A stretch of DNA of 64,000 nucleotides from Chryseobacterium arachidis (GTDB lineage Bacteria > Bacteroidota > Bacteroidia > Flavobacteriales > Weeksellaceae), in the NCBI RefSeq assembly GCF_900129245.1, contig NZ_FQUT01000001.1, positions 1 through 64,000 of the forward strand, in the 5' to 3' direction. Below, piece by piece: positions 61,251 through 64,000 of the stretch. The notes below the pieces were generated by a model. That model did not search any database, was not told the origin of the DNA, and saw only the letters and a program-made list of their open reading frames with translations. A program made the position numbers and the translations under genes. Every line of letters starts with the position of its first letter. Position 1 is the first letter of the stretch.

Positions 61251-61323
61251 AGAATTTTATTTGAAGCGTGTTGCTAATAGCTCTTCAAAAAGTTTACCAA
61301 AAACCTGACCGATTAATAAGGTT

Positions 61324-61707
61324 TTACATAATTAATTCTTTAAAAAGCTTATTAAAAGTACTCTCAAGATCCTTGGATTTTCCTGGATGAGGTCTGGATG
61401 TCTGCACAACAGCACTTCGAACTGCCGTGAGCCAACGGAAGCGCTCGGGAATTTCAAGCTGGGCAATCGGCCCGCCGTCTTTGGTTCCTTCTGCAATTTT
61501 TTTAAAACTTTCCAGATTTTGTATCACATCTTCGTAATCCAATTTACTGTGCATTAGCTTAAATTTATCAGGACACAAATAAAATTCTACCTTGATAAAT
61601 TTCTCTTTTTTAGAAAACATCACCAGTCCGATGTTGAAAAATTCTTCTCTCTCAACCTTCGGAACCAAACGTATTACTGCGTATTCGTAAATTTTATCCT
61701 CTTGCAT
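61324..61707 (-). CDS. DUF3037-family protein
   Basis: A 127-aa DUF3037 protein. YEYAVIRLVPKVEREEFFNIGLVMFSKK and RFRWLTAVRSAVVQTSRPHPG are characteristic. Its gene overlaps the HipA-like kinase gene by 14 bp, a known association for this family. No independent function is established; a partner or regulator of the kinase-like protein is the best inference. Confidence 0.88.
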   Translation of the reverse strand: MQEDKIYEYAVIRLVPKVEREEFFNIGLVMFSKKEKFIKVEFYLCPDKFKLMHSKLDYEDVIQNLESFKKIAEGTKDGGPIAQLEIPERFRWLTAVRSAVVQTSRPHPGKSKDLESTFNKLFKELIM

Positions 61708-62467
61708 TTTTGGCTTCGTTTAAAAAGATTTCAGAATGTTCTAATCGTGTTTTCAAAAAGTTGAAATACACATTACGGATTTCTTCCGGCGTTTCTTCGG
61801 CATCGTTCCAGTGCAACCAGTCTTCGGGAATCATATCAACAATTTCCCTGAATACTTTTTCATTCAAAACTTCTTTGGCCAATTGGTCCGCTTCATCCAA
61901 TTTTGATGCTTTTGGAAGCAAAACATGGTCTTTTACATATTTAAACGGAGTTTTTGCCGCTGTATCAAAATTCTGCCAGGAATGATGGAAATAAAAAGAC
62001 GCACCGTTGTCGATGATCCATAATTCTTTATGCCACATCAGCATATTGGTATTCCTGAAAGTACGGTCGATATTTGTAATAAAAGCATCGAGCCAGACAA
62101 TTTTTGAAGCGAGAAAAGGATCAACCTGAACGCTCGGATCATACGTAATCGCTTCTGAAAGATAATGCAATCCCAAATTTAAGCCTTCAGAATTTTTCAG
62201 TAAATCCTGAATTTCTTCATCTGCCTCCGTTCTTCCGAAATCGACATCAAGGTTAATAAAAACCAGCTCCGGAATTTTTAATCCTAATAATTCGGTGATT
62301 TTGCCACCTAATAATTCTGAGATCAGCATTTTAACGCCATGACCTGCACCACGGAATTTCAATACATATTTAAAATCATCATCAGCCTCTGCCAAAGCGG
62401 GAAGCGAACCTCCTTCACGAAGGGGCAGAATGTAACGCATGACGGTTACCGTTCTTAAATCCAACAT
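61694..62467 (-). CDS. HipA-like kinase-fold protein (HipA_2 type)
   Basis: A 257-aa protein with REGGSLPALAEADDDFKYVLKFRGAGHG at the N-terminus (ATP-binding Lys37). NIDRTFRNTNML (Asp134 and Asn139) and IIDNGAS (Asp153) serve as catalytic and metal motifs of the HipA/PI3K-like fold. It lacks the HipA N-terminal domain and there is no HipB-like DNA-binding partner, so a toxin role is not shown. The DUF3037 gene overlaps its end. Its -7 element ends 4 nt before the ATG. Confidence 0.85.
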   Translation of the reverse strand: MLDLRTVTVMRYILPLREGGSLPALAEADDDFKYVLKFRGAGHGVKMLISELLGGKITELLGLKIPELVFINLDVDFGRTEADEEIQDLLKNSEGLNLGLHYLSEAITYDPSVQVDPFLASKIVWLDAFITNIDRTFRNTNMLMWHKELWIIDNGASFYFHHSWQNFDTAAKTPFKYVKDHVLLPKASKLDEADQLAKEVLNEKVFREIVDMIPEDWLHWNDAEETPEEIRNVYFNFLKTRLEHSEIFLNEAKNARG

Positions 62468-62471
62468 GAAG

Positions 62472-62479
62472 CAAAAATA
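62472..62479 (-). promoter_or_regulatory. -7 element 4 nt before the HipA-like gene
   Basis: The minus strand reads TATTTTTG, matching TAnnTTTG, with only CTTC before the ATG at 62467. Confidence 0.55.
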
Positions 62480-62554
62480 AGGTTTTTACTTTGTGTTTAT
62501 TTCTATTTTTAATATTTTTAAGTGGAATTTAAATTAATCATTAAAAATATACAG

Positions 62555-62627
62555 TCTGTCTTTCTGAATGAAGGGAAGCGTAATAAAGAATCTGTTATAT
62601 AGATTTCTCCTTCGTCGAAATGACAGA
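62555..62627. repeat. Dispersed GTCATT inverted repeat, two-arm copy
   Basis: TCTGTCTTTCTGA (62555-62567) and TCGAAATGACAGA (62615-62627) are inverted arms with mismatches, enclosing GAATCT/AGATTTC. The right arm supplies a spurious ATG at 62620 in frame with the next gene. Confidence 0.65.
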
Positions 62628-62649
62628 AAACGTACTAAATAAAATAAAT

Positions 62650-63492
62650 ATGCAAATCACAAAAAAGCAAAATATTATCATCCCAAATCCGGAAACCAAA
62701 GAATTTCTTGCAGATGCATTTTATCCTGGTACCAATGAAAAATTACCATTAGTGATTTTTGTGCATGGCTATAAAGGTTATAAAGATTGGGGCGCATGGA
62801 ATTTAATGGCAGAAAAGTTTGCGGAAGCAGGATTTTTCTTTGTTAAGTTTAATTTTTCACATAATGGAACTACGGTTGAAGATCCTTATAATTTTGCAGA
62901 TTTAGAAGCCTTTGGAAACAATAATTACTCAAAAGAATTGTCTGATTTGGGAGCGGTGATCGATTATTTTGTTCAGGATTCTAAAGTTGATGATCAGAAA
63001 ATTATTTTAATTGGTCACAGCCGGGGAGGGGGGATTTCTATTGTGAAGACTTATGAAGATGAAAGAATCAATGGTTTGATTACTTTGGCAAGTGTAGATA
63101 CTTTGGAACGTTTCCCGAAAAATGACGCCTTTGAAAAATGGAAAGAAGCAGGCGTTTATTACGTTTTGAACGGAAGAACGAAACAGGAAATGCCACATTA
63201 TTATCAGTTTTATGAAGATTTTGAAAAAGATGAGCACCGTTTTGATGTGGAGAGAGCGACAGAAATGGCAAAGGCGCATGTTCTTATTATTCATGGGACA
63301 AATGATGAATCGGTGAGCGTAAAAAATGCGGAACATCTTCATATTTTAAACCCAAACTCGGAATTGTATTTAATTGAAAATGCCAATCATACTTTTGGCG
63401 CAAAAGAACCGTGGGAAGGAAAAGAATTGCCTGAAGATCTGAATAAGGTAGTTGAAAAATCGATTGATTTTATCAAAGAAAAATTGCAATAA
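62650..63492 (+). CDS. Cytosolic alpha/beta hydrolase
   Basis: A 280-aa alpha/beta hydrolase of the dienelactone-hydrolase/prolyl-oligopeptidase-like type. The N-terminal strand is LPLVIFVHGYKGYKDWG, the nucleophile is GHSRGGGIS, the acid is in IIHGTNDESV and the His is in ANHTFG. There is no signal peptide. The ATG at 62650 is preferred because the in-frame ATG 10 codons earlier lies in a repeat arm. Confidence 0.85.
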   Translation: MQITKKQNIIIPNPETKEFLADAFYPGTNEKLPLVIFVHGYKGYKDWGAWNLMAEKFAEAGFFFVKFNFSHNGTTVEDPYNFADLEAFGNNNYSKELSDLGAVIDYFVQDSKVDDQKIILIGHSRGGGISIVKTYEDERINGLITLASVDTLERFPKNDAFEKWKEAGVYYVLNGRTKQEMPHYYQFYEDFEKDEHRFDVERATEMAKAHVLIIHGTNDESVSVKNAEHLHILNPNSELYLIENANHTFGAKEPWEGKELPEDLNKVVEKSIDFIKEKLQ

Positions 63493-63589
63493 ATGTTGTA
63501 ATTTATTGAATTTCAATATTTGTTTTTAAAATTTGTTTAAATTTTTCATATATTAGTGAAAAATATTTTTAACACTAAATTAAATTACT

Positions 63590-63799
63590 ATGAAAAAATC
63601 AAATTTAAAAAATGGTCAGAAATTAAGCAGAGAAGCTCAAAAGCACATTTCAGGTGGAGAAAAAGTTTTAGTGTGTGCGGCAGGTTGCTATAATTTTTAT
63701 CTAAGTGATGGAAATGGCAATTGTCTTGTACCTCCATGTCAAACACCAAATTTTGGTACAGAAACCAATGCAAACGGACGTTGGCAGTGTTGTTACTAA
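63590..63799 (+). CDS. GG-leader bacteriocin-like peptide, six-cysteine core
   Basis: A 69-aa peptide precursor. The leader KLSREAQKHISGG is the LS-x2-x2-QK-x-I-x-GG type of Bacteroidota natural-product and bacteriocin-like precursors, cut after Gly-Gly at residue 23. The 46-residue core has six cysteines (VCAAGCYN, GNCLVPPCQ and QCCY), suggesting three disulfides. No peptidase-containing exporter or modifying enzyme is in the window. A near-consensus TATTTTTA lies upstream. Identification is from the leader type, and activity is unknown. Confidence 0.75.
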   Translation: MKKSNLKNGQKLSREAQKHISGGEKVLVCAAGCYNFYLSDGNGNCLVPPCQTPNFGTETNANGRWQCCY

Positions 63800-63816
63800 A
63801 TTCTAATATTAAATAG

Positions 63817-63845
63817 AAAGGAGTGAAAATTTTCACTCCTTTTTT
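63817..63845. terminator. Bidirectional terminator after the GG-leader peptide gene
   Basis: AAAGGAGTGAAAA and TTTTCACTCCTTT form a perfect 26-bp palindrome followed by Ts. It separates convergent genes, and its right end touches the stop codon of the partial gene. Confidence 0.9.
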
Positions 63846-64000
63846 AGTCTACTTTTACGGCATTCTTTTTTACTGATTTTAAAAGAGCCCTGAAATTTTT
63901 CATGGTCATCATTTCTGTTGACGGATTAAAGATCGTTGCCTTTTCACCCTTTTCCACAGAAACTTCTGAATACGCTTTGAATGAATAGATTTTTTTCAAC
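63844..64000 (-). CDS. C-terminus of an unidentified protein (partial)
   Basis: Fifty-one codons reading to a TAA at 63844 run off the window end. The visible part (ATIFNPSTEMMTMKNFRALL, then KSVKKNAVKVD) is Lys-rich and has no motif I recognise. An in-frame TTG is near the edge; the real start lies there or beyond the window. Confidence 0.5.
   Translation of the reverse strand, partial: LKKIYSFKAYSEVSVEKGEKATIFNPSTEMMTMKNFRALLKSVKKNAVKVD

Noticed and set aside
61694..62467. A classical hipBA toxin-antitoxin system
   Set aside because: There is no HipB-like helix-turn-helix gene and the kinase-like protein lacks the HipA N-terminal domain; the DUF3037 association is a different, known pairing.
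62620..62650. Ten extra N-terminal residues on the alpha/beta hydrolase
   Set aside because: The ATG at 62620 lies in a dispersed repeat arm; the next ATG (62650) starts directly at the conserved domain.
1..64000. CRISPR arrays, prophage genes or conjugative elements
   Set aside because: No regularly spaced direct repeats, phage structural or transfer genes were seen; only one edge of an insertion sequence is present at the left end.

Overview
The window looks like a chromosomal segment of a low-GC Flavobacteriia bacterium, most likely Chryseobacterium or a close Weeksellaceae relative. This is inferred from gene content and signals, not from a database search. Many genes are preceded by the Bacteroidota -7 element TAnnTTTG, and Shine-Dalgarno sequences are weak. 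Typical families of the group are present: a GLPGLI protein fused to a PNGase F-like region, a split transketolase, a large TamB, paired M16 peptidases, pirins, a thioredoxin-reductase-like ferredoxin reductase, and a GG-leader peptide. Most of the window is ordinary core genome. There is no prophage, CRISPR array or conjugative module.

Layout. 0-5 kb: the edge of an insertion sequence, tRNA-Ser(GGA), asparaginase, TrmH-type and RsmE-type RNA methyltransferases, and tsaD. 5-12 kb: tamB (its start codon is 4 bp from the divergent tsaD start), an Lrp regulator, a small membrane protein, and a TetR/NTF2-like pair. 12-16 kb: two-subunit transketolase and a sodium:solute symporter. 16-20 kb: a redox/stress cluster with two pirins, two small GNAT-like proteins, OsmC and a flavin reductase. 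20-31 kb: an MFS exporter, secreted proteins, asnB, the GLPGLI/PNGase F-like protein, an RsmB-like methyltransferase, PhnA and an ABC ATPase. 31-39 kb: a YceI lipoprotein, pheS, a histidine kinase/response regulator pair, an unusual small-RNA/mini-ORF locus, and ferredoxin reductase with ferredoxin. 39-48 kb: pepD, small envelope proteins, and recR heading an overlapping glycosylation operon. 47.6-56.7 kb: secG, an M16 peptidase pair, an SDR, a UvrD/PcrA helicase, a hydrolase and a phospholipase D-like membrane protein. 56.8-64 kb: cstA, a serine hydrolase, hydrolases, a HipA-like kinase/DUF3037 pair and a six-cysteine GG-leader peptide.

The non-coding part holds the least ordinary material. 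Four intergenic copies (near 11.0, 20.0, 30.2 and 60.1 kb) of a roughly 95-105 bp element share conserved ends. Their central hairpin sequences differ completely but stay paired, and one outer-stem pair covaries. Between 35.73 and 35.98 kb a consensus promoter, three 12-13 codon ORFs, an 18-bp hairpin and a terminator form a compact locus that serves no downstream gene. A perfect 21-bp inverted repeat around 90 bp lies downstream of asnB. Several other inverted repeats are scattered between genes. Four genes have a TAnnTTTG element ending only 4-5 nt before the ATG, which suggests leaderless mRNAs.
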